64,000 bases of DNA from Paenibacillus alba (GCF_013204855.1 NZ_JABMKZ010000032.1:32365-96364); one strand, 5' to 3'; numbered from the stretch's first letter, positions 32,537 to 42,500 are shown. Numbers and translations: made by a program. The notes: a model not told the origin generated them from the letters alone.

Positions 32537-33826
32537 ATGCAAATTCACGTTGTCCAGAAGGGACAGTCGCTATACCGTATTTCGCAGCTCTATGGTTCAT
32601 CTATAGAAGCCATTGCAGCGGCCAATGAGATGATACCCAGCGAGACATTGGTCATCGGACAGGCATTGGTCATTCCAATTGCAGGCTCCTACTACTGGGT
32701 GCACGCTGGCGAAAGCCTCTATATGATTGCCGCAAAGCTAGGACTCGACGGACAGACCTTGGCTGAGATGAATGGCGTCCACCTCTATCAGCCTCTCCCC
32801 ATCGGCTTTCGCCTGTTCATCCCACCCACTCCGCGTACTCAGGCGGAAGTGAATGCTTATTTGGAGCCTAGAGGCACGGATGTAGCGCCAACTTTGATTC
32901 AGTCTGCCAAGGAAGCAGCCCCTCATCTAACGTACCTAGCTCCCTTCAGCTTCCGCATCCAGCGAGACGGCACACTGCATGCCCCTCCGCTGGACGATCT
33001 TCGTGCTATCACAGCTCAAAATAGCGTCACATTGATGATGGTTGTGACCAATCTGGAAAATGACCAGTTCAGCGCAGAGCTCGGACATATTTTCCTTACA
33101 GATGAAGCCGTTCAGAATCGTTTGCTTCAGACGATTCAATCGACCGCTAAGCAACTTGGCTTCAAAGACATCCATTTTGACATCGAGCATCTGTTCCCCG
33201 ATGATCGCGAAGCCTATAATCGCTTTCTTCGAAAGGCAGCCGATCAAATTCATCAAGAAGGCTATCTGATGTCCACCGCCCTCGCCCCCAAAACAAGCGC
33301 AGCTCAAGCCGGCCAGTGGTACTCCGCGCACGACTACAAGGCGCATGGCCAAATTGCGGATTTTGTCGTGATTATGACCTATGAATGGGGCTACAGCGGC
33401 GGCCCCCCTATGGCGGTATCTCCCATTGGTCCTGTCCGCAAAGTACTAGAGTATGCGATTAGCGAGATGCCCGCCTCCAAGATCATGATGGGCCAGAACC
33501 TCTATGGCTACGACTGGACACTGCCTTTCGTGAAAGGCGGCGCTTTTGCCAAAGCCGTCTCTCCCCAGGCTGCCATACAGATAGCCCGTAAATATCATTC
33601 GCAAATCTTGTACGACTACACGGCTCAGGCGCCGCATTTCAACTATTGGGATGAAAATGGCAAGGAGCATACCGTATGGTTCGAGGATGCCCGCTCCATT
33701 CAAGCAAAATTCAACCTGTTGAAGGAGCTTGGTTTACGCGGAATCAGCTACTGGAAGCTTGGTCTGAAATTCCCGCAGAACTGGCTGCTCCTTGAGGATC
33801 ATTTTAAAATTGTGAAGCGAGCTTGA
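32537..33826 (+). CDS. LysM-domain GH18 hydrolase (SleL/YaaH-like)
   Basis: 429 residues. Two N-terminal LysM domains (residues 2-47, IHVVQKGQSLYRISQLYG, and 52-95, YYWVHAGESLYMIAAKLG) bind peptidoglycan. Residues about 100-425 are a GH18 barrel with the catalytic motif KDIHFDIEHLF (DxxxDxE) and a typical GH18 ending (LGLRGISYWKLGLKFPQNWLLL). Homologues act as N-acetylglucosaminidases on spore cortex or cell wall. No signal peptide is present, as in spore-targeted members. Start: GTGAGG seven bases upstream. It lies head-to-head with the membrane gene cluster. Confidence 0.92.
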   Translation: MQIHVVQKGQSLYRISQLYGSSIEAIAAANEMIPSETLVIGQALVIPIAGSYYWVHAGESLYMIAAKLGLDGQTLAEMNGVHLYQPLPIGFRLFIPPTPRTQAEVNAYLEPRGTDVAPTLIQSAKEAAPHLTYLAPFSFRIQRDGTLHAPPLDDLRAITAQNSVTLMMVVTNLENDQFSAELGHIFLTDEAVQNRLLQTIQSTAKQLGFKDIHFDIEHLFPDDREAYNRFLRKAADQIHQEGYLMSTALAPKTSAAQAGQWYSAHDYKAHGQIADFVVIMTYEWGYSGGPPMAVSPIGPVRKVLEYAISEMPASKIMMGQNLYGYDWTLPFVKGGAFAKAVSPQAAIQIARKYHSQILYDYTAQAPHFNYWDENGKEHTVWFEDARSIQAKFNLLKELGLRGISYWKLGLKFPQNWLLLEDHFKIVKRA

Positions 33827-33856
33827 GCGTCAGGCAGTCTCCTGATACAGGCAAAG

Positions 33857-33896
33857 AAAAGAGGATTCCCTCTTCGCGACTGGGAAATCCTCTTGT
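33857..33896. terminator. Bidirectional terminator between the hydrolase and chemoreceptor genes
   Basis: AGAGGATTCCC and GGGAAATCCTCT form the stem with a 12-base loop, with an A-rich left flank; the genes are convergent. Confidence 0.75.
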
Positions 33897-33898
33897 CT

Positions 33899-35635
33899 TC
33901 AAATGCGGAATCGAACAGCCGCTTGCTGAAGCTGTTCGGCCATATCCGACAATAGTTTGGAGGAAAATGAAATCTCCTCCATCATCGCGAGCTGCTCCTC
34001 ATTCGCTGAAGCTGAATCTTGGCTTGATGCCGCCCCTTGATTGGCGGATGCCGTGACCCGTTCCATTTGCCTAACAACTTCATCGCTGCGCGTTGTGACA
34101 TGGGCAATGGCTGCGCCCACATCCTCCACCTTTTGTGAAACGCCGCCAAAAGCTTCCTTCATAAAAATAAGCGACTCATTCACTTGCTGAGAGGCATTCA
34201 CACCATCTTCCGTAAGTTTCATCCCTTGTGTCATCACCTTGTTGACGGCTCCCGTTTTGCGCTCTATCTCATGCAAAAGACGGGCAATCTGCTTAGCCGC
34301 CTCGTTCGTTTGGGCAGCTAACTTGCGGACCTCTTCAGCGACTACACTGAAGCCTTTTCCGCTATCCCCCGCCCTAGCCGCTTCAATCGCTGCATTCAGA
34401 GCCAGTAAATTCGTTTGCTCTGCAATTTCTGCAATAACGGAAGTAATCGAGCTGATTTCTCCACAGCTGGAGCGGAGCTCACCCACGATCGTTCCGGCCG
34501 CCGACACCTCATCGAAGACAAGTCCAATTCGCTCTCTCATCCTCTGAACGGAGTCCATCCCTGCAAGAGAAGAATCAGCAGCCGTCTCGGCAAGCTGCGC
34601 CATATGAAGACTGTCTCCTTGGATGACAGCCATTTCCTCTTTCATCACTTGTATGGTCATTAAAGTCTCTGTGGCAATCGTCACTTGCTTCTGTATGCCT
34701 TCAGCGAAGACATCCGTTGATGCCGTAATGGTTTCGGCCGCCAGTTTGCTTTGCTCGGCATGGCCGGCAAACTGCTCAGCTTGCTGCGCGAGTATATGCG
34801 CGCCATGCTGCACATCGCCGATGAATGCCCGCAGGCTGACCAGCATGGCATGGAAAGAGCGATTCAGCATGCCGACCTCATCTTTCGCGATGGCACTACC
34901 CTCTTGCAGGGAGAGATTGCCCGCCTCCGCTTCCGCCATAAGCGCCTGCATGGCTTTCAGCGGCTTAACAATCAACGTAGAAATCCACCTGCCAATCGAA
35001 TAAAAGACGACGACCGCTATCAGTGAGGACACAATCAGTGTCCATATCAAAGTCGTGTACTGATGTTTACGCTCCTTATTCAGAACCTCAGAGATTTCCA
35101 ACCGATCTTGCTGCAAGCTGTCCATGTAACTATTGATGTCTTCCATTGTGCTTTTGATGTGTGACTTATAATAAGAATAAGCCTCTTTTTCCTGACCTGC
35201 GGCTGATAGTGCTTTTACCTTTTGCTTATCCTCCTCGTAATCGAGCAAAGCTTTGTTAAGCTTGGACATCCATAGCTCAGCCACCGGCTCTCCCTGCAGC
35301 GATATCTCGTAATCCTTCAATAATTGGTTCGTTTGCACACGAACTTTGGCCATCTCATTGTCCAGTACATCCTTGTAGTGGGCATCAGGTGTTAGAATCA
35401 GCTCCAGAAGACTGTTATTCATCGTATGGACATTGCTCTCCACTTGATTGATCCAGGTTGTAGGCAAATAATCATTTTCATACATCCTTTCGGCATTGCT
35501 GTTCATATTTCTCAGGAAAAAGAAGCTGGTCACCGTCAATATAATGAGAAAAACAACCGCTACTACATTTAAAGCCAATATTTTATTGCTTATTTTCATA
35601 TCCGCAGCTATTCGCTTCACCTGATAAACCCTCAT
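33899..35635 (-). CDS. Methyl-accepting chemotaxis protein
   Basis: About 578 residues from ATG at 35635 (GAGGGAG six bases upstream); longer in-frame starts to 35713 lie in an AT-rich leader. TM1 spans about residues 19-41. The outer domain to about 190 is a four-helix bundle (4HB_MCP type). TM2 is about 192-215, followed by HAMP (IVKPLKAMQALMAEAEAG...) and a signalling domain with the conserved hairpin EIAEQTNLLALNAAIEAARAGDSGKGFSVVAEEVRKLA. It reports to CheA/CheW. Ligand cannot be read. No C-terminal CheR/CheB pentapeptide is seen. Confidence 0.95.
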   Translation of the reverse strand: MRVYQVKRIAADMKISNKILALNVVAVVFLIILTVTSFFFLRNMNSNAERMYENDYLPTTWINQVESNVHTMNNSLLELILTPDAHYKDVLDNEMAKVRVQTNQLLKDYEISLQGEPVAELWMSKLNKALLDYEEDKQKVKALSAAGQEKEAYSYYKSHIKSTMEDINSYMDSLQQDRLEISEVLNKERKHQYTTLIWTLIVSSLIAVVVFYSIGRWISTLIVKPLKAMQALMAEAEAGNLSLQEGSAIAKDEVGMLNRSFHAMLVSLRAFIGDVQHGAHILAQQAEQFAGHAEQSKLAAETITASTDVFAEGIQKQVTIATETLMTIQVMKEEMAVIQGDSLHMAQLAETAADSSLAGMDSVQRMRERIGLVFDEVSAAGTIVGELRSSCGEISSITSVIAEIAEQTNLLALNAAIEAARAGDSGKGFSVVAEEVRKLAAQTNEAAKQIARLLHEIERKTGAVNKVMTQGMKLTEDGVNASQQVNESLIFMKEAFGGVSQKVEDVGAAIAHVTTRSDEVVRQMERVTASANQGAASSQDSASANEEQLAMMEEISFSSKLLSDMAEQLQQAAVRFRI

Positions 35636-35914
35636 TTTCTTCTCCCTCTCTTTGTCAATGATTTCTACATAAACTAACTGTATCATAGATTTGTAAAGTG
35701 CAAATAAAATCAATATTAATATTATGTTATTATACTTATTTTGTTGTTTTTAGTTGCATTTCTATAAGACTATTAACTTTATTATCCGCTGGATGAATGC
35801 AGGTATTTATTGTGACTTCTATTCACTTTCCCCTTCCGAAAGCCGATAATAATAGAGTTCCATAATTTTCTTAGCGTTTTATATATATAAGGGAACAACA
35901 GGAGGAAACAGAGC

Positions 35915-38506
35915 GTGAAGTCTAGACACAGTAAGTGGTTGTCGATGGTCATTATTTTCATCCTTGCGAGTCAAACCTTAGTATCAGGAATCGCGTTGGC
36001 TGCTGAAGAAATTTCCAAACTCGTCATGAATAAGAACGAGCTCTCGCTGCAGGTCGGAGATACCGCAAATCTGACGGCAACCGCTATTTTCGTAAGCGGC
36101 TCTACAGAAAATGCAACCGTCAAGACCGATTGGAATTCCGGTACGCCGGATGTTGCGTCCGTCTATGCAGGCGTCGTGACCGCTAAGAAAGAAGGCAAAG
36201 CAGTTATTACTGCTACGTATATGGGTAAAACCGAAATTGTGAATGTCACGGTCAGCAAAAAGGTCAAATCCTTAACCAAGAATAAGTCCTCTTTGGATCT
36301 TCGTTTGAATGCCACCGAGCAACTCGTAATTACAGCCTATTACGATGACGGAACATCCGAGGATGTAACCAGCAAGGCGGATTATACCGTAGATTCAAGC
36401 TCTATCATTACCGTGACCAACGGATTAGTTAAAGGTCAGAATCCCGGCAGTGCAATCGTAACCATTAAGTACATGAACCAATCGTTGACCCTACCGGTTG
36501 ATGTAGAGGTTGTGCGACGCATTGATGCCGAGAAATCAGAAATTTCTCTCCTGCTTAATGGCACAGAGAAAATTAAACTTATGGCGACATATCCGGATGG
36601 TACGGTTGCTGACGTTTCCGAGAAAGCCGTTTGGACAACGGACAAAGAGAATGTAGCCGATGCGATCAAGGGTACAGTTACAGGCTACAGTGTCGGGACA
36701 GCGAGCTTAACCGCTAAATACGGCACAAAAACAACAACAATTAAAGTCGATGTAGATAGTACGCTCAAACTCGAATTAGACAAGCAAAGTATCCTATTAA
36801 AGAAAAATGCAACAGGTACGCTTAAGTTGACTGCAACTTATGCAAATGGCACAAAGGAAGATATTTCAGACCGTGCGGAGTGGACTTCCAGCGCTGCCAA
36901 CATCGTGCAAGTAACCAAAGGAACGGTTTCTGCCGTTGCTACTGGTGAAGCTACGATTTCTGCCAAATATGGCGAGAAGGTCATTACAGCGAACGTGGAC
37001 GTTGAAGTTCCTCGTCGACTCGTTGTTAACACAGACCTTCTAAGCATGCAAACAGGTCAAGAACAAACACTTAGCCTCACTGCTACGTATGCCGATGGAA
37101 CAACTTCCACAGTTACCGATGGAGTTACTTGGACCGTAGATGATGATTCGATTGCTTTTGTCACCAAAGGTAAAGTAACTGCCTATAAACCAGGTGTTGC
37201 TACAGTAACCGCGACGTATGGCGGCAAAACGACAACAACCAAGGTTGAAGTGGACATCCCAACGATGATCAAGCCAAGCAAGAAAATCGTCAATCTGCAA
37301 ATTGGCGGCTCTGAGCAGCTTGTCTTGATGGCCTCTTTCAAAGACGGCCGGGAAGTGGATGTCACCTCCAAAGCAGAGTGGACATCGAGCTCCAAGGAAG
37401 TCGCAGAAGCACGCAACGGGGATATCTCCGGTATTGCAACAGGCGCGGCAACAATTACTGTGAAATACGGTACGCGTACCGCGGCGATTCAAGTATCGGT
37501 AGGCGTTCTGAAGAGTCTGACCATCAGTCCAGAAAAGCTGGTCATGAAAAAAGGCGATGCCGTTTCTTTGAAAGCAACTGCCGTATATACAGATGATTCA
37601 ACCAAAGATGTAACCTCCGACGTTATCTGGACAAGCAGCAATGCCAAAGCAGCTACCGTTGAGGCAGGAAAAGTGAAAGCTGTCGCATCAGGAGAAGCTA
37701 CGGTGTCGGCACAACTGGACAGCAAAACGGTTACGTTATCCGTCCAAGTCGACATGGCCAACGATCTTACGGCGAACGTCAACAATCTTGTTTTTGACTT
37801 AAATGAAACAAGATCTATCATATTAACCGCGGTAGATTCGGATGGAGCTTCACGCACCGTCACGAATGAAGCCGAGTGGAAAACCAGCAACAGTGCAATC
37901 GCAACAGTTTCCAAAGGGCTCGTTACACCGATATCCCGAGGGAAAGCAACCATTTCAGCCGTATATGGCGGCAAAACGGTGACCATTCCCGTCGAAATCG
38001 GTGTGATCCAGGCCTTAGCTGCAGATAAGACTTACATCGTTACCAAAAGCGGTGACCAAGTCCAAGTGAAGCTCAAAGCGACATTGACGGACGGGACCAT
38101 CAAAGATGTCACAGAAACCGCAACTTGGAAAGTATCCGCATACAAGCTTGGAACGGTCACGAATGGACTTTTCACAGCAACAGGCTCAGGTAAAACAACC
38201 ATTACCGGCTCCTTCGGCGGCAAAATGGTGGCGATTCCGGTAGAAATCGATTCCCTCAAATATTTGAAAACGGATATTGTAAAAGTTGAGCTTCAAGAAG
38301 GCAAAACAGCTACAATTGCAGCAATTGGCACCTACACAGACGGCACTGAAGAAGATGTAACCAAGCCAAGTCTATGGACATCCTCCAACATTATGATCGC
38401 GGACGTGAAAGATGGCGTCATCCGAGCAACAGGTAAAGGAACAGCTAGAATTACGGTTACCTATTCCAACATGAGAACTACGGTTCAAGTGACGGTTACG
38501 AAATAA
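35915..38506 (+). CDS. Secreted protein of ten Ig-like (BIG2) domains
   Basis: 863 residues. Residues 1-30 are a signal peptide ending ...SGIALAAEE. After it come ten tandem BIG2-type repeats of about 83 residues each, starting LVMNKNELSLQVGDTANLTA, then KSLTKNKSSLDLRLNATEQL and so on, each with a YxDGTxxDVT and WTxSxxxVAxVxxGxVTAxxxGxATITAxYG-like core. There is no LPXTG anchor, SLH domain or C-terminal membrane helix, so it is probably secreted or bound to the wall non-covalently. It starts with GTG at 35915, nine bases after AGGAGG. Monocistronic. Confidence 0.93.
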   Translation: MKSRHSKWLSMVIIFILASQTLVSGIALAAEEISKLVMNKNELSLQVGDTANLTATAIFVSGSTENATVKTDWNSGTPDVASVYAGVVTAKKEGKAVITATYMGKTEIVNVTVSKKVKSLTKNKSSLDLRLNATEQLVITAYYDDGTSEDVTSKADYTVDSSSIITVTNGLVKGQNPGSAIVTIKYMNQSLTLPVDVEVVRRIDAEKSEISLLLNGTEKIKLMATYPDGTVADVSEKAVWTTDKENVADAIKGTVTGYSVGTASLTAKYGTKTTTIKVDVDSTLKLELDKQSILLKKNATGTLKLTATYANGTKEDISDRAEWTSSAANIVQVTKGTVSAVATGEATISAKYGEKVITANVDVEVPRRLVVNTDLLSMQTGQEQTLSLTATYADGTTSTVTDGVTWTVDDDSIAFVTKGKVTAYKPGVATVTATYGGKTTTTKVEVDIPTMIKPSKKIVNLQIGGSEQLVLMASFKDGREVDVTSKAEWTSSSKEVAEARNGDISGIATGAATITVKYGTRTAAIQVSVGVLKSLTISPEKLVMKKGDAVSLKATAVYTDDSTKDVTSDVIWTSSNAKAATVEAGKVKAVASGEATVSAQLDSKTVTLSVQVDMANDLTANVNNLVFDLNETRSIILTAVDSDGASRTVTNEAEWKTSNSAIATVSKGLVTPISRGKATISAVYGGKTVTIPVEIGVIQALAADKTYIVTKSGDQVQVKLKATLTDGTIKDVTETATWKVSAYKLGTVTNGLFTATGSGKTTITGSFGGKMVAIPVEIDSLKYLKTDIVKVELQEGKTATIAAIGTYTDGTEEDVTKPSLWTSSNIMIADVKDGVIRATGKGTARITVTYSNMRTTVQVTVTK

Positions 38507-38513
38507 ATAAAAA

Positions 38514-38559
38514 GAGCTGCCCAGTAAGTAGGTAAAACTACTTGAGGGCAGCTCTTTTT
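38514..38559 (+). terminator. Terminator of the Ig-like gene (shared hairpin family)
   Basis: GAGCTGCCC and GGGCAGCTC with an inner AGTAGxxxAACTACT pair, then TTTTT. Same family as 17207, 20150 and 42456. Confidence 0.85.
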
Positions 38560-38633
38560 CTGTTTTCACAGCTTGAAAGATTTTTCATCTGGAGGAAGCT
38601 GTCTTATCACTCGCCTATTTTCCAACATACCAC

Positions 38634-39665
38634 TTAGACTGACGGCTTAGTCTCATTAAGATACAGGAAACCCACGCCGTGATCAAAATCTTTTCCACTT
38701 ATCGCGTAATCCAGCACGGCTCGCTGCAGGCTTGAGGTGCGAGGAGCAGAGTGCAGATCCACCGGCTTTTCACCGAACACTCGCTGAAAGATTTCATCCT
38801 TATCCACATCCGCGTGCACAAGTGTAAAAAGCTTCTGAAATTGAACAATGTTGGATTCCGAAGAGAGAACTTGACGCAAGGAAGGTCCCAGCAACCAGGA
38901 TGAACAGACGAACGCAGCAAACGTTTTGTCCGGAAAATAGGTTTTAAAAAAGCGAACAGCCTCGTGCATCGATTCCTTGCACAACTCCGAGCTCAGTTTG
39001 CCTCCTTCCTGAACGTGCACCTCAAGAACAGGCGTATCCTCGAACAGTACGAGCTTCCACTCTTGCGGATCAAGCTGGATCATTTGCGGCATGACCTCTC
39101 CTTGCGAAGAGATTGGATTGCCCACGATTTCGTGAGAAGTTGGCTCCTTTACATTAGCTACTATTTGCAGATGACCCGTTCCATGATGAAGGTAAACCCA
39201 TACTTTCATTTCCCAGCGCGGCTTATGGATGTATTGCAACCTGCCTATCTTGAATAGGCGGCACTGAACATGATGAAGAATCCAACCGATCTGGCTAAGC
39301 CCCCATCGTCCGTGCTTGCCGTAGTAATCATTCATCCACACGTGAAGGTCAGTAAACGTATCAACTAGTATGGAGAATGGGATTCCAATAGCCCTATACT
39401 GCTTTTGAACAAAGGGAATTATGGCAAAGATCATCACAGCAGCGAACATCCCTGCTTGCTCGCCCATTTCTGATTCTACGGAAGACAGAAGTGGGATAAG
39501 CTCATCGGAATTACTGTCACCTTCAAGGAGTTGAAGCAGACGATGATGACATAGCGTAGCATGCTCACGGAGCTGTTCATTATTGTTAATCTTATCTACG
39601 GCCAGATCATATGCTTCCCATATCGCATCAGGCAATTGAAGGATAGGATTGACTTCATTCTTCAT
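38634..39665 (-). CDS. NAT_N/GNAT_C (DUF5596-like) acyltransferase-type protein
   Basis: 343 residues, not a classical enzyme by sequence but matching the two-part GNAT-like family seen in Bacilli. The middle part has GRWGLSQIGWILHHVQCRLFKIGRLQY. The C-terminal part has LEVHVQEGGKLSSELCKESMHEAVRFFKTYFPDKTF, then AFVCSSWLLGPSLRQVLSSESNIVQFQKLF. It is annotated in relatives as an acyltransferase domain protein of unknown substrate. It is monocistronic and lies opposite the Ig-like gene. Confidence 0.75.
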   Translation of the reverse strand: MKNEVNPILQLPDAIWEAYDLAVDKINNNEQLREHATLCHHRLLQLLEGDSNSDELIPLLSSVESEMGEQAGMFAAVMIFAIIPFVQKQYRAIGIPFSILVDTFTDLHVWMNDYYGKHGRWGLSQIGWILHHVQCRLFKIGRLQYIHKPRWEMKVWVYLHHGTGHLQIVANVKEPTSHEIVGNPISSQGEVMPQMIQLDPQEWKLVLFEDTPVLEVHVQEGGKLSSELCKESMHEAVRFFKTYFPDKTFAAFVCSSWLLGPSLRQVLSSESNIVQFQKLFTLVHADVDKDEIFQRVFGEKPVDLHSAPRTSSLQRAVLDYAISGKDFDHGVGFLYLNETKPSV

Positions 39666-39843
39666 CTTTCATTCTCCTTGCAGCTCTACTGTCGTTTTGT
39701 CCACATCGTATCATCAAATGATGAGACCCGTCGATATGACCTTGGAAAAGGGCGCTTTTACCCCATACATAAGATTCTGTACATAGGGGAATATATCGTT
39801 ACCTGCATTTACAGACTTCAACAAGGGCTTGGAGGTATGAATC

Positions 39844-40242
39844 ATGTTCCCGCGTTATATAAAACTAGCTTTGATATCTTTTCTGTGTATAACCACCCTG
39901 CTTGGGGCTCATCATTATCGGACACATTCCCTTAATCAGCACATGATTGCCCAGACAGCAAGCTGGGAAACCGCTAAACAAGGTTCACCGACTTTCTTTC
40001 AAACAAATCCGTTCGGCATGCCTGGTGTGGATGCCCGAAAAGAGACGCAAAACAGCCTAAGCAATCACGCCGCGGCCTATGGTCTTACGCCTCCTACTTC
40101 TTTCAAAGCTTTGAATGTCCCTGATCAGACATTGAATTCGAACAACGAAAAAGCTTCGTCAGGTTGGAATTACTTAGGACTGCTAGGGTTGCTTGGTATG
40201 CTTGGGCTCAGCAGACGCTCGGATTCCCCGCATTCCGATTAA
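39844..40242 (+). CDS. Small exported protein with a C-terminal Gly/Leu-rich sorting-like helix
   Basis: 132 residues. Residues 6-24 are a hydrophobic signal or anchor (IKLALISFLCITTLLGAHH). The central 85 residues are hydrophilic. Residues 108-124 read WNYLGLLGLLGMLGLSRRSD: an aromatic, a helix with Gly every third or fourth residue, then two Arg. That is the WGxxGxxG/PEP-CTERM-like sorting-tail layout. Start: GGAGG eight bases upstream. Function unknown. Confidence 0.75.
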   Translation: MFPRYIKLALISFLCITTLLGAHHYRTHSLNQHMIAQTASWETAKQGSPTFFQTNPFGMPGVDARKETQNSLSNHAAAYGLTPPTSFKALNVPDQTLNSNNEKASSGWNYLGLLGLLGMLGLSRRSDSPHSD

Positions 40243-40262
40243 TGTATGGGTCGATGGCTAAC

Positions 40263-40300
40263 AGGAGCAAGATTCCCATCTGGGGACAGGCTCCTTTTTC
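40263..40300 (+). terminator. Terminator of the small exported protein gene
   Basis: AGGAGC pairs with GCTCCT, with an inner CCC...GGGG pair, followed by TTTTT. Confidence 0.7.
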
Positions 40301-40398
40301 ATTCCATAAATTGTTCAACAAACAAATGTTTATACTATAGACTTTTGTTTTGAAAAGGAGTAAGATAAACGTAGCACTTGATTGAAAGGAGCCATTTC

Positions 40399-41499
40399 AT
40401 GGATCGTGAACAGCAAATTCTAGCGCTTATTCGTCAAAATCCATTCATCTCTCAGCATGAAATGGCCACACTCATTGGCATCTCCCGTTCCGCTGTTGCC
40501 GGCTATATTGCGGCGTTGACGAAGAAAGGCACGATCCGCGGCCGCGCTTATGTCACCTCAGAGCCGCGTACGATCACGTGTATTGGCGGAGCCAATCTGG
40601 ACAGCAAGGCTGTGAGCAAGCAAGCCATTCGTCTGGCTTCCTCGAATCCGGTCACTGTGACAGAATCCTGCGGCGGTGTTGCCCGCAATATCGCAGAATC
40701 ACTCGCAGGGCTCGCATGTCCGACAGCACTTCTAACTGTTGTTGGGGATGATAAAGCTGGCCAGTGGGTGCTGGACGAAACGCGGAAACGCGGCGTTGAT
40801 GTTAGTCAGGCCGTTACCTTGCAAGGCGAAAGCACGGGGACTTATACCGCTCTGCTCGATGCCTCAGGCGAGATGTTTTTGGCTTTTGCTAACATGGATA
40901 TTTATGATAAATGCACGCCCAATCTACTCATTGACAAATGGTCCCACATTGCCTCATCTGCGCTGGTGATTGCTGATACCAATTTACCGGCGGACACCTT
41001 GCGCGAATTAATAGTGCGCTGCCAAGAAGAAAATATTGTCTTATTCATCGATCCGGTCTCATCGGAGAAAGCCAAAAAGCTGCCACAGCAGCTGCATGGC
41101 GTTTCAGCTATATTCCCCAATTTGGAGGAAGCTTATCAGTTAGCAGGCATCGCAAGAGAGGCTAATGCGGACTACAAGCAGTTAGCCGAAGCGATCCGAG
41201 AACGAGGCGTGAAACATGTGTTCATTACACTCGGCGGTGAGGGTGTGCTGTATGTAGGTGAGGATGGCGATAAACACTTCCCTCCTATTCCCACCAAGGT
41301 TGTTGAGGTTACCGGAGCAGGTGATGCCTTCTTAGCAGGTATTGCTTATGGCATTACACATCAACATACTTTTATGGAAGCCTGTTCCTTTGGGCTTGCA
41401 GCTTCACACATTACACTGCAAACCGCACAGTCTGTCGCGAGTGAGCTTACGGAAGAACGTCTTGCCCAAATCCATATGACTTTAACTAAAGGAGACTAA
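40399..41499 (+). CDS. psuK: Pseudouridine kinase with N-terminal helix-turn-helix
   Basis: 366 residues from ATG at 40399 (GAAAGGAG seven bases upstream). Residues 1-60 are a winged HTH (QQILALIRQNPFISQHEMATLIGISRSAVAGYIAAL). Residues about 65-360 are a PfkB-type kinase (TESCGGVARNIAESLAGL and the GAGD catalytic loop VVEVTGAGDAFLAGIAYG). It phosphorylates pseudouridine; the next gene then splits the product. An HTH on PsuK is common in Firmicutes and may allow self-regulation. The two genes are seven bases apart, in one operon. Confidence 0.93.
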   Translation: MDREQQILALIRQNPFISQHEMATLIGISRSAVAGYIAALTKKGTIRGRAYVTSEPRTITCIGGANLDSKAVSKQAIRLASSNPVTVTESCGGVARNIAESLAGLACPTALLTVVGDDKAGQWVLDETRKRGVDVSQAVTLQGESTGTYTALLDASGEMFLAFANMDIYDKCTPNLLIDKWSHIASSALVIADTNLPADTLRELIVRCQEENIVLFIDPVSSEKAKKLPQQLHGVSAIFPNLEEAYQLAGIAREANADYKQLAEAIRERGVKHVFITLGGEGVLYVGEDGDKHFPPIPTKVVEVTGAGDAFLAGIAYGITHQHTFMEACSFGLAASHITLQTAQSVASELTEERLAQIHMTLTKGD

Positions 41500-41506
41500 T
41501 CCCACT

Positions 41507-42418
41507 ATGAATACATCCTACTTAACATTTACTGATGAGGTCAAAGAAGCTTTAGCGAACAATAAACCGGTTGTCGCTCTGGAAACAACCATTATTTCCC
41601 ATGGTATGCCCTATCCGCAAAACATTGAAATGGCTAAAAAAGTGGAGCAAATCATCCGCGACAACGGTGCAGTTCCAGCGACAATCGGGATCATGGACGG
41701 CAAAATCAAGATCGGTCTGAACGAGCAGGAACTCGAAGCTTTTGCAACGAATGGCCAAGTTGAAAAAGTCAGCCGCCGCGATTTCGGATACATCCTATCC
41801 TCCGGCAAAATCGGCGCTACAACCGTAGCCGCTACTATGATCGGCGCCGCGCTTGCCGGCATCGAAGTGTTCGCTACTGGCGGTATCGGCGGCGTTCACC
41901 GTGAAGGCGAAGTGTCCATGGACGTCTCCGCTGACTTGACGGAGCTGGCACAGACTAACGTTGCCGTTGTCTGCGCAGGCGTGAAGTCGATTCTCGACAT
42001 CGGCCGTACGCTCGAGTACTTGGAAACCCACGGCGTTCCCGTGGTTGGATACCAAACGAGCGAGTTCCCGTCCTTCTACGCACGCGAAAGCGGCTACGGC
42101 GTAGACTTCCGCCTCGATGAAGCAGCCGAAGTAGCGGCTATGCTCCGCACGAAGTGGGAGCTCGGCATCGCTGGCGGCGCCATCATCGCCAACCCGGTTC
42201 CCGCGGAATCCGCGATGAACCATCAAGAGATCGAAGGCGTCATCCAGCAAGCGCTGGCTGAAGCCAAAGATCAGAACGTGACCGGGAAAAAGGTCACGCC
42301 TTTCCTGCTAGCGCGCATCAAACAGCTGACCGAAGGCCGCAGCCTGGAAACCAACATCGCGCTCGTTTACCACAACGCGCAAACCGCCGCAAGGATTGCG
42401 GTTGCGCTGAAGAAATAA
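41507..42418 (+). CDS. psuG: Pseudouridine-5'-phosphate glycosidase
   Basis: 303 residues, normal for PsuG. Splits pseudouridine 5'-phosphate into uracil and ribose 5-phosphate. Typical motifs: ALETTIISHGMPYPQN, PATIGIMDGKIKIGL, SRRDFGYILSSGKIGATTVAATM, FATGGIGGVHR and CAGVKSILDIGRTLEYLETHGVPVVGY. Coexpressed with psuK as a complete pseudouridine salvage pair; no dedicated transporter is seen here. Confidence 0.97.
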   Translation: MNTSYLTFTDEVKEALANNKPVVALETTIISHGMPYPQNIEMAKKVEQIIRDNGAVPATIGIMDGKIKIGLNEQELEAFATNGQVEKVSRRDFGYILSSGKIGATTVAATMIGAALAGIEVFATGGIGGVHREGEVSMDVSADLTELAQTNVAVVCAGVKSILDIGRTLEYLETHGVPVVGYQTSEFPSFYARESGYGVDFRLDEAAEVAAMLRTKWELGIAGGAIIANPVPAESAMNHQEIEGVIQQALAEAKDQNVTGKKVTPFLLARIKQLTEGRSLETNIALVYHNAQTAARIAVALKK

Positions 42419-42420
42419 GC

Positions 42421-42440
42421 CATGACCCTTGTGTGGTCAT
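42421..42440 (+). promoter_or_regulatory. Short hairpin after psuG
   Basis: ATGACC and GGTCAT arms with a seven-base loop, just after the psuG stop codon and before the main terminator. Confidence 0.4.
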
Positions 42441-42450
42441 AGCGAACAAA

Positions 42451-42500
42451 AAAGAGGCTGTCCCAAAGGTAGATAAACCTACTTGAGGGACAGCTTTTTT
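42451..42500 (+). terminator. Terminator of psuKG (shared hairpin family)
   Basis: GGCTGTCCCAAAGGTAG and CTACTTGAGGGACAGC form a long stem, followed by TTTTTT. Same family as 17207, 20150 and 38514. Confidence 0.88.

Noticed and set aside
35842..35849. A sigma-D-like GCCGATAA element before the Ig-like gene
   Set aside because: The expected TAAA element 14-16 bases upstream is missing, so a motility-sigma promoter is not supported.
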